The notes below the pieces were generated by a model. It searched no databases, was not told where the DNA came from, and saw nothing but the letters and a program-made list of their open reading frames with translations. DNA of 64,000 bases. Origin: Panopea generosa. Its lineage: Eukaryota > Mollusca > Bivalvia > Adapedonta > Hiatellidae. Where the stretch lies: assembly GCA_029582155.1 (NCBI GenBank), contig CM055905.1, positions 65,253,952-65,317,951 of the forward strand, in the 5' to 3' direction. The translations under genes and the position numbers were made by a program. This document shows positions 11,582-26,500 of the stretch, in pieces. Numbering within the stretch: position 1 is the stretch's first letter; each line of letters begins with the position of its first letter.

Positions 11582-14500
11582 CTGTTGTTCATATAGTATT
11601 TTATTACAAAATTCCTACAGAATAGTTCAATTTGATAGTTGAATATTATGTTAATAGTATTGATGTGCAATTGTGGCAAATGTGTGCTTAATGAGGGGGC
11701 CAAGGGATATCTATCATAAAACCTCTTTTACAGACTGATATTTTATTCTTAAAGGTGCATATTATATCTTACCTTGAGGTTTTTGTTCATGTTTCTTTCC
11801 TTCGTACCAGTATTTTAGGAGTTCCCGTGGTTTTAGTTCATGGCCTCCGTCATCACGTTCATCACAGAAATAGTTTTCGTCGTCAGGTATGTCACGTAAT
11901 TTTTCAACATCTATTTCTATCTTGCAGGTCGGACATAACACAAATTCTTTGAAGTCTCCTCCGCTCAAATATTTCAGTACACTCTCACTCGCACGTTGAC
12001 TCCTAGACAAATCAAATGCAGATTGGTTGCGGGACGACACCGTAATCTGAATGGCACGATCTCTACTAGCACTTAAACGGATTGCCAATCTGTATGTTTT
12101 TGAATCCCCAAGATAAAATATTCCACAGTCTGAGGAAATCAAGTACTTCTTTCCACGTTTTGCTAATTCAAATTCTTTTATGCAGGAAGATAAGAGTTTG
12201 CAATAAATTGCATGAATCGAGATATTAGCTGGTCCTTTGAAACAGAGTGTTGAAGTTGTTTTGCAGCCGCCAGCCACTATTTCCATGGTTAATTTCTTTT
12301 GAGAGGACCCTTCCAGCAAACATGGAACAAAGTAAAAATTGTCTTCCTAAAATACAAAACACAATAAGATAAATAGTGCAACTAATGGTTCTGGGCAAAT
12401 GATTTAATTATAAACGTGAACCTTTGGGTTGCATTTAAAAATCATGGCAATCCCGTAATTTATATCAATAATTGTTGAAGTAACGTCATTTATGATATGT
12501 TTCAAAGTAATTTAATAATTGTTATATTAAACATGTTGTTTTTATAAATTTCACCTTATGCTGAACTATGAATTATTATTATAATATTATATAAATATAT
12601 TTATATTATGCATGAACATTACAGTTTAAGATATTATGATAGCAGTATTTCTTATGTCAACATTTTTTCAAATATATTCTTCTCTCCACATTTCATGTTT
12701 GAGATCATTATATTGATCCCTTTCAAGTTCAAATTATGACCGTGTGATTACGCTCCGACGTTATGTTCTTTGTGTAAAAGTGTTGCTGTATAAAAATTGG
12801 ACTTTATTTTATTTTTATTTTAGAATGATATTCCAAATACCCTTTCCTCAATAGAACCAGTCACATTAAATTTAGATCACCTCTCGTGTATCATGCCCCG
12901 TCTCGGTTTCATTTATTTTTTGAAATGGTTGACAAAGAAAAAAGACACTGTATTCTTAAACGGCACCATTTTAATGCTATTTGAATGTAACATATTCACA
13001 GGCTGTACCTACATTCTTAGTAAGACACTAGTGTAATATGTTGCTCCACCTTGGGACACATACTATTTTGATAGACACAAATAGTATTATTTTAAACTAT
13101 AGGTACTTCAACTTTCATATTTAGCATTAAAAATAAGGCACTGAGAAACGGACATCTACTGAAGCACGACCGGCCTTGCTAAAATTATAATTTGTTGCAT
13201 TGTACTTTAAGAAAGTACAACGCAACAAATTATCATTTTAGCAAGACCGGTCGTACCTCAAATGTTCTTCCTTCCTGTCTTTCAGCTCTCTTAACCGTGA
13301 TATATATTGTACATGAGAGACAAAAAATGATCTTTCATCCTGTCTTCCAGCTCTCTTAACCGTGATATATATTGTACATGAGAGACTACATATTGTACAT
13401 GAGAGACGATTAATGTTCTTCCATCCTGTCTTTCAGCTCTCTTAACCGCGATATGTATTGTACATGAGAGAAGAAAAATGATCTTCCATCCTGTCTTTCA
13501 ACTCTCTTAACCGCGATATATATTGTACATGAGAGAAGAAAAATGTTCTTCCACCCTGTCTTTCAGCTTTCTTAACCGCGATATATATTGTACATGAGAC
13601 AAGAAAAATGTTCTTCCACCCTGTCATTCAGCTTTCTTAACCGTGATATATATTGTACATGAGAGACAAAAAATGATCTTTCATCCTGTCTTCCAGCTCT
13701 CTTAACCGTGATATATATTGTACATGAGAGACTACATATTGTACATGAAAGACGATTAATGTTCTTCCATCCTGTCTTTCAGCTCTCTTAACCGTGATAT
13801 ATATTGTACATGAGAGACTACATATTGTACATGAGAGACGATTAATGTTCTTCCATCCTGTCTTTCAGCTCTCTTAACCGTGATATATATTGTACATGAG
13901 AGACAACAAATGTATCCCATCCTATCTTTAAGCTCTCTTAACCGTATTATATATTGTACATGAGAGACGAAAAATGATATTTCATCCTGTCTTTCAGCTC
14001 TCTTAACCGTGATATATATTGTACATGAGAGACTATATATTGTACATGAGAGACGATTAATGTTCTTCCATCCTGTCTTTCAGCTCTCTTAACCGCGATA
14101 TATATTGTACATGAGAGAAGAAAAATGATCTTCAATCCTGTCTTTCAGCTCTTTTAACCGTGATATATATTGTACATGAGAGACGAAAAATGATATTCCA
14201 TCCTGTCTTTCAGCTTTCTTAACCGTGATATATATTGTACATGAGAGACAAAAAATGATCTTCCATCCTGTCTTTCAGCTCTCTTAACCGTGATATATAT
14301 TGTACATGAGAGACGAAAAATGATTTTTCATCCTGTCTTTCAGCTCTCTTAACCGTGATATATATTGTACATGGGAGACTATATATTCTACATGAGAGAC
14401 GATAAATGTTCTTCCATCCTGTCTTTCAGCTCTCTTAACCGCGATATATATTGTACATGAGAGACGATAAATGATCTTCCATCCTGTCTTTCAGCTCTTT

Positions 14501-17500
14501 TAACCGTGATATATATTGTACATGAGAGACGAAAAATGATATTCCATCCTGTCTTTCAGCTCTTTTAACCGTGATATATATATTGTAAATGAGAGACGAT
14601 AAATGTTCTTCCATCCTGTCTTTCCGCTCTCTTAACCGCGATATATATTGTACATGAGAGACGATAAATGATCTTCCATCCTGTCTTTCAGCTCTCTTAA
14701 CCGTGATCTATATTGTACATGAGAGACGAAAAATGATCTTCTATCATGTCTTTCAGCTCTCTTAACTGTGATATATATTGTACACAATAGACTATATATT
14801 GTACATGAGAGACGAAAAATGTTCTTCCATCCTGTCTTTCAGCTCTCTTAACCGTGATATATATTGTACATAAGAGACTATATATTGTACATGAGAGACG
14901 AAAAATGATCTTCCATCCTGTCTTTCAGCACTCTTAACCGTGATATATATTGTACATGAGAGACGAAAAATGTTCTTCCATCCTGTCTTTCAGCTCTCTT
15001 AACCACGATATATATTGTACATGAGAGACGATAAATGATCTTTCATCCTGTCTTTCAGCTCTCTTAACCGTGATATATATTGTACATGAGAGACGAAAAA
15101 TGATCTTCCATCATGTCTTTCAGCTCTCTTAACCGTGATATATATTGTACATGAGAGACTATATATTCTACATGAGAGACGAAAAATGTTCTTCCATTCT
15201 GTTTTTCAGCTCTCTTAACCGTGATAGACATTGTACATGAGAGACGAAAAATGATCTTCCATCCTGTCTTTCAGCTCTCTTAACCGTGATATATATTGTA
15301 CATGAGAGACGAAAAATGATCTTCCATCCTGTCTTTCAGCACTCTTAACCGTGATATATATTGTACATGAGAGACGAAAAATGATCTTTCATCCTGTCTT
15401 TCAGCTCTCTTAACCGCGATATATATTGTACATGAGAGACGAAAAATGTTCTTCCATCCTGTCTTTCAGCTCTCTTAACCGTGATATATATGAGAGACGA
15501 AAAGCCAGCTGGGAGACAAAATGAAATTGTATTGGAGAGATGTTAAGTTTAAAAGAAAACTGATCATGTTTAAACAGCTTGAACGATTGTACGCTGCTGT
15601 GAGTAGAACGACAGGTGCATGAGACAAACGGGATAGTCAGATGGGTGTAATGTTAAGCGGCAGCGTTCGCCGTATTCACGGTATGAATTCGACGTCAATT
15701 TTGGTGGCACATTTGTTTTTAAAAACAATACGTTGGATAAGTATAGACAATATGTCGAAAGAAAAAATTGCTTGTCGAGAAAGGCCTTATGCAGAAATAT
15801 TGAATAAAAGAGATATTTATTAACATTGTATAATGAATTCCCTTTGGAACATTCACAACATAGAATATTCTTTTTTATTATGCATTTAGAAAACTGTTAT
15901 AGTCCAACAACTTTACTCAAATCATTTACATGCTTTTATATTGGGAAAGGTTTGGCATTTAACCTTAATGTTGTGGCGTAATGTTAAAATCTCCTTTTAT
16001 GTGCGTTCTGCGACGGAGCATTAAACATTTTAATTGACTAGCTAAATACATATTCTTCTAAGAAACTGCAGGTGGATTAGCTTCCATATGTTATGGCATA
16101 CGGTTAAAGTTCCCGAACAAGTTAAAATCATCACCTATTAGTCATATTAAGTCCGACCCCGGGGTTCATATTTTAACAGGCTCATAAATATATTTTAAAT
16201 ATATACTTTGTAACTGCAGATGTTTGGTCATATCATAACCCTGCAGTCATATTTGGTCATGGCCCAGACCATCAAACTTATTTCCAGAACCAAGTTTGTT
16301 AGTTTTAACCCTGGGCTGCTCATCGAACGAAGTTTAAAAAATTAATTAGGCGTTTAAAGGGAAAGCAGAAAACTGTCTTTAAATTGTTCAAATTACAACC
16401 GCATTCCTTATGTCGCCGCCACAGGATCACATTGGTATGTATACTATAATCAATATCTATAACACTGTGCTATACAAACACAATTTATTTACTTATTATA
16501 ATAACGTTAAGTTTATATTATACTTGGCTTAATTATATTATACCCTCTCACATTTCCCGTAAATTGTTTTCGTTGCTATAGAACTATACATTAATTCAAT
16601 TTAATTTCTATATTGTTGCCATTCGTTACCCTTGTAAGTCATGTTTTTCTACAAACCTCTGGTTTTGTATCTGTAAGTGTCATGTCCATCTTTGGTTTTG
16701 CTATTATGTTAAACGTCTCGAGTAAGCAAATAAGATAATTTCGATTCTCGTAGAAGCTCTCGATTTTGTTTTCATCCCGCTGTTCGTTGTTCTTCTCTTT
16801 TTCCTTCTTATTCTCTTCGTCAACGTGCTTCCATATGCGATCTATCCAATAACAAAGTTTTGCGTTATAACAGGTTTGCGCTTATGTTTTTCCAAGATCG
16901 TCTAACCCAATTACAACTTACAATTAAACTCATCGTCCATCGTTCATAGATTTCATCCAATATGTTCCTTTATATGTTCTGTCGGTCGATGTGATTTTAC
17001 CAGGCACTTTTACCATAAAGACTTTATTTATTATCTGATCTTGAATAAATAATAATACATATAAAAATAAAGCTTGTATTTTTATTTAAAAAAAAAACAT
17101 GTTTTTTATAGTCGGATTGAAAAGGTTTAAAGCAAACTCAAAATGAAAGGTAATTAGTAGGTTGCAATGTACAGTAATACAAGAAAGCACAACTCTCTAC
17201 AAATATACGATTATGTTAAGGTGTGTTTTTGTCTAAAAAGAGAAATCGATAACACATATGCAGACAAACATGACACCCAAAATGTTTTTTAACTTTTTTA
17301 CCAAGCAATTAAGACATTTGGTTTACTTCAATGTTAACATAATTTACTCCAACCGTCAACATCGTTTAGACCAAGTTGTGGTTTAAACGTAATCCCGACT
17401 GTTTCGATATTTATTCATTTATCTTCCTTGGAGCATAAAACCTACATACAAAAGTGGCAATTGTGTTGTTTTAAATGGATTTTAGGAATGCACTAACGTA

Positions 17501-20500
17501 TTAATCAGAATATGTAAAATAAGATACCCAAAAGCATATCTCGGCGATATTCAGAAAGTGAACGAAATTAATATATGTTTCTCCCAAATCCACATTACTT
17601 CTCAAGTGCCTTTTATATTCCTACAAAGTGACCACTTTTTACTATTATATAAATATTTAGACTATACCATTATACAAGGGATAGTATATATCAGAAAAAC
17701 TGACATTTGTAACAAGTTCGAAGACGTTTATGTTTACAAATAGTTTTCCATAGACAGCGACGTCGCATGGAGAGCACAAGCTTTTTTAAGCTTGTTTATG
17801 TCAGCCTGTGGGATGTTTAAGCTTGTTTATGGCATAAACAAGCTTGTGCTGTCAAGCAGTCATCATCGCACACGGCGACCACACACGCTACTGATAACCC
17901 GATTTTGAAATCCATCCCTTCCTGTTTAAAATTCAAATCAAACAATAAAATTGATAATTCCTGTCCAATTTAGCTATTTCAGTAGATTGATAAGACATAA
18001 TTATACAACAAACAGAAGATTTCAGCCAAATTTAGTTAAATGTTAACAAAATATTCACCTTCAAACTTAGCAAATGTTTATTTTTTGGTTCAGAATATAT
18101 ATGACCAGCAACCAACTTTTCATAACTTTATTTTACTTCTTATAGAACTTTTTTTTAATCGCAATTTAGAATATTTGTATATTATGCATTTTAGAAAAAA
18201 GATAAATAGAAAAGATAAGATTATGCCATTGGTAATCATCGCAAATATAAGAATTAAAACTGAGGATGTCGTAAGATTGTAAGACGGTCGAGCTTGGGGG
18301 TCACTATCCAACACTAATATATCACCGCCGCGCTCTCTTGTTCTTTAAAACGGTGAGATACAATTACACATCAAGAAACGCTTCAATACACGTAAACTGT
18401 AAAAACATTTTATCAACATGTTTTATATAATTTGTACGAACCAATCACAGCATCTGTAAGACATCCTTTTTCGCGTTCATCATCCCATTTCACATACAAC
18501 TCATGTTCTTCGATGAATTTCTTTGAGCTAATCAGACATTTTAAGGCATCGACTAGCCATTGTGGATCCAGCAATATGTTCTCATTTAAAGGTTCATTTC
18601 TAAACAAGAAAAGAAAAATAGACTTTATAATCAGTAATACTGGTGAATTGTAAATAGATGTTCAGACATTAAGCAAATTAAATGTATTACGCGTTATGTT
18701 GTTTTGTCGATATGATCAGTGACTCAATCAACATTTAACACATCCAGCAGCTGATCAGAAATAAATTACACTAGAAATTGTCAAAGACAACCTAATGTTT
18801 GCCGATCGTCCTCTTTCAGTCTATATAGGAGAAAATTTACATTTAAAAAATATATACAGCATAACTGTCTTAAAAACACCAGACCTGAAAATATATATGC
18901 ACACTAGACTTGGTACTCTTCAAAACAATGAAGACCGGAACCCCGTGGCAACATACAAAACTAAAGAATAAAAAATATGACAATGCAAAATGACACTGAC
19001 TTTCAAGTTGGAGACCAATATGTTAATACTGCCTCAGATTATACTTATGCCTTAATCCATATAACTGCAAGCAATACACACTCATAAACAATTTAACGCA
19101 GAAGTTAAAGGCAAATGGGATCTTTTCACATTGAAATATTACATAGAATTTTGAGCCCGATATGTTACATACTTCTTCAGTGTAAAGGCATGCACATTTA
19201 TACCAAATGCCATCCATATAACTGCAAGCTATGCACTCTTGACATGAACAATTTAAAAACCTTTAACGTAGGTGGGACGTGGGCGTGCATGACGCCGACA
19301 CCAGGGCTAGTACAAAAACTATTCATAGAAAAGGCAAGTTAAAATAAAACAAGTTAACGCGTAGTGGTCTTTTTGTAATGTATGAATATGTACACATACT
19401 TGTAGTATACTAGGTTTCCGCAACTGTCATGGAACTCAAGGAACACGTCCAACTCCTCCTGCTTCAGTGGAACGAACAGAGTTGCATTGATTTCATCAAG
19501 TAGAGTTCGTTTAATTATCTGGAGGTAAAGAACTTATAGACGTTTCATCACATACACAATACGAGCTATTCATGAAACAGATATTGCACGAGAACTACAT
19601 ATCAATATCTGCATATATGTATCTGCTGTACAAAACTTTTTTTTTTTAACAAATACGATTTTATTGCATAGCATTATCAAATATCACGAACGAGAAAAGG
19701 AAACCTACGACCACCAATTTATAAATTGATGCAATATAATTCATAACTTACTTGTTATTTTAAATGAACAAGAACCGATTAGAGAACATCCTTGGCAACT
19801 GTATTTAAAAGGTAAATTCGTTCCGTACAGTAATCTTTTGAGGGACAAATGTTTCATTTAACTGGATATGTCATGGTGGCATAGTACCACCATTACAAAC
19901 GGGAAATGCTTCCGTGGGATAGTCGCATAATGGCGGTTATGAACAATTCTCGTTTCTTCTTCTTTAAAATGTTTCCTTATTTCTATACTCTTTTTAATTT
20001 GAATGGCATTATAGTTGTATTTTGAAAGTATTGTCATGTTTGAATTGTGAATTTAGACAAAAACATGATGCTTGGAAATTTGGGTAGGAATACATAATTT
20101 CGGAAGTCAACTTTCACTGTGGCAACAGTGTACACACGTGCACTTATATGACGCATGACCCCTACCTTTCTCATATTTTGGAAGTGCAGAGGTTGACAAA
20201 AAAAATAATATGGAAGTTTCACTTCTTTCATTTGGGTCTTTCTAAGATTGACAAGCCTTCAAACTTTTAGTATTTACTATAGAATAAAGAACAAAAATCA
20301 ATGGTGGGTTTACACATTTAACTTTGTCAACAGTGTACTCTTCTTTCATTTGGGTCTCTCTATGAATGACAAGCCTGCAAACTTTTTTTATTTACTATAG
20401 AATAAAGAACAAAAAAGCAATGGTAGCTTACACATTGATTAGGTGACTGAATTACACTTAGATGTGGGCTTACACCTGAAAAGAGCTGGTTAACAAAGTG

Positions 20501-23500
20501 GCAGAGCGCGCCATATGCGTTTTGATACGAAATGATTAATATTATGCATTGATTTCCACATTCCGTTTGAGATGCGACTTCTGTAATTACCATTCATGTT
20601 AGCTAGGTAATTCCCCAGCTATAAAGTACCAAAATTCAGTTATTGAAAATCTTCATTAGCCTAGTAAATAGGATATCAATAAATGTTGTCATTTATCAAT
20701 ATCAAAGCGAGTTTCAATATGGATAGACATGGAAAGTCGTTTTATTTGGGTGGCTTCAAAAATGGCATTTTTACTTCAAAGGTACTATTGTCAGAGCAAT
20801 ATAAAATAATAAGTGATTGACATATCTTAATAATAGATATATGTTTGTGTTTGTAAGAGTTTTATTGTATCAATTTAGCTGTTTGAAATATTTTTAATTG
20901 GGCTAAATATCAAGCCATTTGTTTAACAGCAACATTCACACGTAATTAAACGTAGTAATGTAAATTGAGATAAACAAACAATACCTCGTAACCCTTGTCT
21001 CTCATTGTATCGAGTTTTTGCTCTAGTTTTACCCACCGACACGGGATTAGTTGTCCCCAGTAGCTTTGCTGTTTCGCCACCTCGACTATCTTACGTTTTA
21101 ATTCCTCATGTCGGGGCTCTTTTTTTTCGTTTTCAACTGGAAAAGAACCCTTGACTATGTGTTTTTCTGTTTTTTCGTCTTTCAATAGTTTCCTTATAGA
21201 TATGAAATGGGCATTAACCTTGTCTTTTCTCTGAATGAAAATAAAAAAAAAACATTACGGTACTTCTTGGCTATAAATAGGTGTTGTCACTTAAAAATGT
21301 ACTGCATATTTGGTTACTTACAATACATTTTTTTGCAAAATAATAATTCATTTAATTTAATGTATGTTGAATAGAATGAGGATTTGGAAAATATATGGGT
21401 AAAATAATCATAAATCGTGCCATTGTATGTCTTCAGTATTATTATGCCCCCGCCATTTGCAATGGTGTGGGGAGGGGGGCATATAGTATCACCGCTGTCC
21501 GTACGAAAATGGTTTCCGACTTATATCTTTAGTTTTAATGAACAGATTTAGTATGTGATTTCAGGAAATACAGGTCAAGTTCGTATTTCGTTCCGGTCTG
21601 ATGATTTTTGATGGAGTTATACATCTTTTTGGACTTAGATTATTGACAAATGTCAAGAAATTGGTTTCCTCTCGATATCTCTTGAAGGATTTGATGGATT
21701 TGATTCATATTTGGTAGAAAGATGTATGGTGATAAACTTCAGCTCAAGTTCGATTTCCGTCAAAATCCCTGCATATTTATTAGGTGTTCTGGGCTCTGAT
21801 TGGCTGATAGTTTCCGACCTCTAAAGTCTTTATTTATGGACTGATTTTGACGAAAATTTATATTTGGCTTTATATTATCAAGACCCAGGTCAAGTTCGAC
21901 AATGGATGGAGCTGGCGCATATAAATTAGGTGATCTGGACTCTGAATGGTTGATTGTTTCCGACCTCTAAAATCTTCATTGATGGACCGATTTTGATGAA
22001 ACTTGATATTTGGCTTTATTGATATCTACAATGTAGTTACAAAGCGGGGGCATCTGTGTCCCATGGACGCATTTCTAGGTTTATTCAATTCAATTTAAAG
22101 TTATCCAGACATAACATCGTACTTTATAAAAAAAATGACATATAAAATATTAATAAATAAACAGTTTTACAGATGATCATATATCTGTGACAGGTAGCAT
22201 ATCGATAACAAAAGAAATGAAAATATGTCAGAAAACTGCGTTAACTCTAGCATTGTCAAAAACCAGAGGGGGCGTTGAAGGGATGGGACGGTAGAAATAT
22301 AAATAAAATTGAACAAAGTACTGGTATTCCATTTAAAACACAACCATTTGTTTTAAATATCGGGGTTGGTTGGGTGTAGAGCAGTAATAAAGTTGAAACA
22401 GAGCAGAGTAATTCATTTAAATATTCAAAACGAAAATCGGCGGTAGAGTATTACATTTCATTTAAAACAAAATTTAAAAATTTAAAAATTAAAAGAAATT
22501 TCATTTGAAACAAAATTAAAAAAAGGAAAAGAAAAAAATCGGTGTGGGCGGAGTGTAAATACAGTTGACCGAATTGGGTAGAATATTTATTTTCATTTAA
22601 AGCAAAACAAAATCATTTTACTTAAAACTTTTATTTAAATCGGGGAGGGGGTGTTGAGGGGTTGGAGATAATAAATTTCAAACGGGGCAGAAAATTTCAT
22701 TTCATTTAAAACAAAACAAAATCAATTAAAAATCGGGGATGGGTGTTGAGGGAGTTGCGGTAATAAAGTTAAATGGGACAGAGTATTTCATTTCATTTAA
22801 ATAAATTTAAAAAAGAATCGGGGAAAAGAGGGGAGGGTGGGGAGTAATAAAGTTGAATTAGGCAGAGTATTTCATTTAAAACAAAACAGAATATGAAAAA
22901 ATAAAAAAAATGGGAAATCAGGGCGGCTAGTAAAGTGTTCCAATTAGTACAAAAGAAAATTTAAAAAGAAATGAGAGGGGGGTTTCGGGTAGGTGTTCAA
23001 CTAGGTATGGGACAATGGGTCCAGGAATGTTCAAACAATAGTACCAGATATTTCCTATAAACAAAAAACTAGTATGATCTATGCCAAAGTCAAAGTATAT
23101 CAATATGGATACATTTTACAACAGTTCATATAAATACCTAATAACAGTTTTGGGCCCCAAAGTAAATAGAATACTAAACCCAAAAGTTGCTCTTTTTCAA
23201 TCCGACATTTCGCCTTGAACTTAAATATAGATGCACTATTGTGCCTAATAACATTCACATAACTGTTACATGTAGTATGCATGTAGTAAATCACAACTAC
23301 ATGTATCACCAAAACTTGAGCACAGAGTTTAAAGACAAAATACGACCTTTTCACCCAGCAATATGACATTGACCTTCACGCTAGATATCCATTCTGTTAC
23401 GTAATGCGTCACTTATACCAAGTTCCAGTCATATAACTCAAGCAATACTCTATAAACAACTTTCACCACACATTTTACGTAGATTAAGTTTAAGACAAAA

Positions 23501-26500
23501 TATGACCAATTCATCCTTCAATATAACATTGACTTTGAATTATGACTGTAAAGTTAGTAGGTAGTTCGCAGTTGGTAGTTGGGGATTCGAATAACCAACT
23601 ACCGACCAGCTGCCAGTTGGGGATTCGGAATCTTTATTATAATTACTATTTCATTTACATATTTTACTCGTGTTAATATGTTTAAAAATATAATCAATAA
23701 TAAATGTATGTAAATTAATATAAAATCTGAATCCCCAACTGGCAGCTGGTTGGTATTTGGCGATTCACGGCGAATCCCCAACTGGACATTTTGAATTGCC
23801 GTCTGGTGAGTATACTCATTTTATTGAAGAACCAACCCGGCCAAAGTGTGTTATTTATTATTATGAACTTATTTTTAATTGAATTGACTGATTAAAAAAA
23901 TAAAACAACGATTTATAAAAAATCCGAATCCCCAACTGGCAACTGGTTGGTAGTTGGCGATTCGCCGCGAATCCCCAACTGGAAATTTTGAATCGCCTTC
24001 TGGTGAATATACTCATGGTATTGAAGGAACAGCGCGGGAACGGTGTTTATTTATTGTTATGAACTGTTTTTCTATGAAACTGATTTGTTTTCAAAAACAA
24101 ATATCGATTTGAAAAAAAAAACGAATTCCAAATTTGCCATTTTGAATCACCGTATTGTGAGTATATTCGTTCTATTGAAGAACCAAACAACCATTGGTGT
24201 TATTATTATCCTAAATCTGTTATCTTTATTGAATTGATATGTTAAAATAATAAAACAGCGGTTTAAAAAAAAAAATCCGAATCCCCAACTGGCAGCTAGT
24301 TGGTAGTTGTCGATTCGCTGCGAATCCCCAATTGGACATTTTGAATCACCGTCTGGTGAGTATACTCATTATATTGAAGAACAAACCCGGCAAAAGTGTG
24401 TTATTTATTATCATAAACTCATTTTTAATTGAATTGATTTATTACAAAAATAAAACAACGATTTAAAAAAAATCCAAATCACCAACTGGCAACTGGTTGG
24501 TAGTTGGCGATTCGCCGCGAATCCCCAACTGGAAATTTTGAATCGCTTTCTGGTGAATATACTCATGGTATTGAAGGAACAGTGCGGGAACGGTGTTTAT
24601 ATATTGTTATGAACTTTTTTTCTATAGAATTGATTTGTTTTCGAAAACAAATATCGATTTGAAAAAAATTTGATTCCATAATTGGCCATTTTGAATCACC
24701 GTATTGTGAGTATATCCGTTTTATTGAAGAACCAAACCACCATTGGTGTTATTATTATCCTAAATCTGTTTTCTTTATTGAATTGATATGTTAAAATAAT
24801 AAAACAGCGATTTAAAAAAAAAATCCGAATCCCCAACTGGCAGCTAGTTGGTAGTTGGCGATTCGCGGCGAATCCCCAACTGGACATTTTGAATCGCCGT
24901 CTGGTGAGTATACTCATTTTATTGAAGAACCAACCCGGCAAAAGTGTGTTATTTATTATTATAAACTTATTATTAATTGAATTGATTTATTAAAAAAATA
25001 AAACAACGATTTAAAAAAAATCCGAATCCCCAACTGGCAACTGGTTGGTAGTTGGCGATTCGCCGCGAATCCCCAACTGGAAATTTTGAATCGCCTCGTG
25101 GTGAATATATTCATGGTATCGAAGGAACAGTGCGGGAACGGTGTTTATTTATTGTTATGAACTGTTTTTCTATGGAAATGATTTGTTTTCAAAAACAAAT
25201 ATCGATTTGAAAAAAAAAACGAATTCCAAATTTGATTTTGAATCACCGTATTGTGAGTATATTTGTTCTATTGAAGAACCAAACCACCATTGGTGTTATT
25301 ATTATCATCAATCTGTTTTCTTTATTGAATTAATATGTTAAAATAATAAAACAGCGATTTAAAAAAAAAATCCGAATCCCCAACTGGCAGCTAGTTGGTA
25401 GTTGGCAATTCGCCGCGAATCCCCAACTGGACATTTTGAATCACCGTCTGGTGAGTATACTCATTATATTGAAGAACCAACCCCGTAAAAGTGTGTTATT
25501 TATTATTATAAACTTATTTTTAATTGAATTGATTGATTAAAAAAATAAAACGATTTAAAAAAAATCCGCATCCCCAACTGGCAACTGGTTGGTAGTTGGC
25601 GATTCGCCGCGAATCCCCAACTGGAAATTTTGAATCGCTTCCTGGTGAATATATCCATGGTATTGAAGGAACAGTGCGGGAACGATGTTTATTTATTGTT
25701 ATGAACTGTTTTTCTATAGAATTGATTTGTTTTCGAAAACAAATATCGATTTGAAAAAAATCCGATTCCATAATTGGCCATTTTGAATCACCGTATTGTG
25801 AGTATATTCGTTTTATTGAAGAACCAAACAACCATTGGTGTTATTATTATCCTAAATCTGTTTTTTTTTATTGAATTGATATGTTAAAATAATAAAACTG
25901 CGATTTAAAAAAAAAATCCGAATCCCCAACTGGACATTTTGAATCGCCGTTTGGTGAGGATACTCATTTTATTGAAGAAGCAACCTGGCAAAAGTGTGTT
26001 ATTTATTATTATAAACTTATTTTTAATTGAATTGATTTATTAAAAAAATAAAACAACGATTTAAAAAAAATCCGAATCCCCAACTGGCAACTGGTTGGTA
26101 GTTGGCGATTCGCCGCGAATCCCCAACTGGAAATTTTGAATCGCTTCCTGGTGAATATATTCATGGTATCGAAGGAACAGTGCGGGAACGGTGTTTATTT
26201 ATTTTTATGAACTGTTTTTGAATGGAAATGATTTGTTTTCAAAAACAAATATCGATTTGAAAAAAAAAACGAAATCCAAATTTGATTTTGAATCACCGTA
26301 TTGTGAGTATATTCGTTCTATTGAAGAACCAAACCACCATTGGTGTTATTATTATCCTGAATCTGTTTTCTTTATTGAATTGATATGTTAAAATAATAAT
26401 GTCCAGTTGGGGATTCACCGCGAATCGCCAACTAACAACCAGCTGCCAGTTGGGGATTCGGATTTTTTTTTTAAATCGCTGTTTTATTATTTTAACATAT

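Noticed and set aside
13260-15510. CRISPR array
   Set aside because: There are no unique spacers between repeats; whole 65-base units repeat, in an intron-bearing eukaryotic context.
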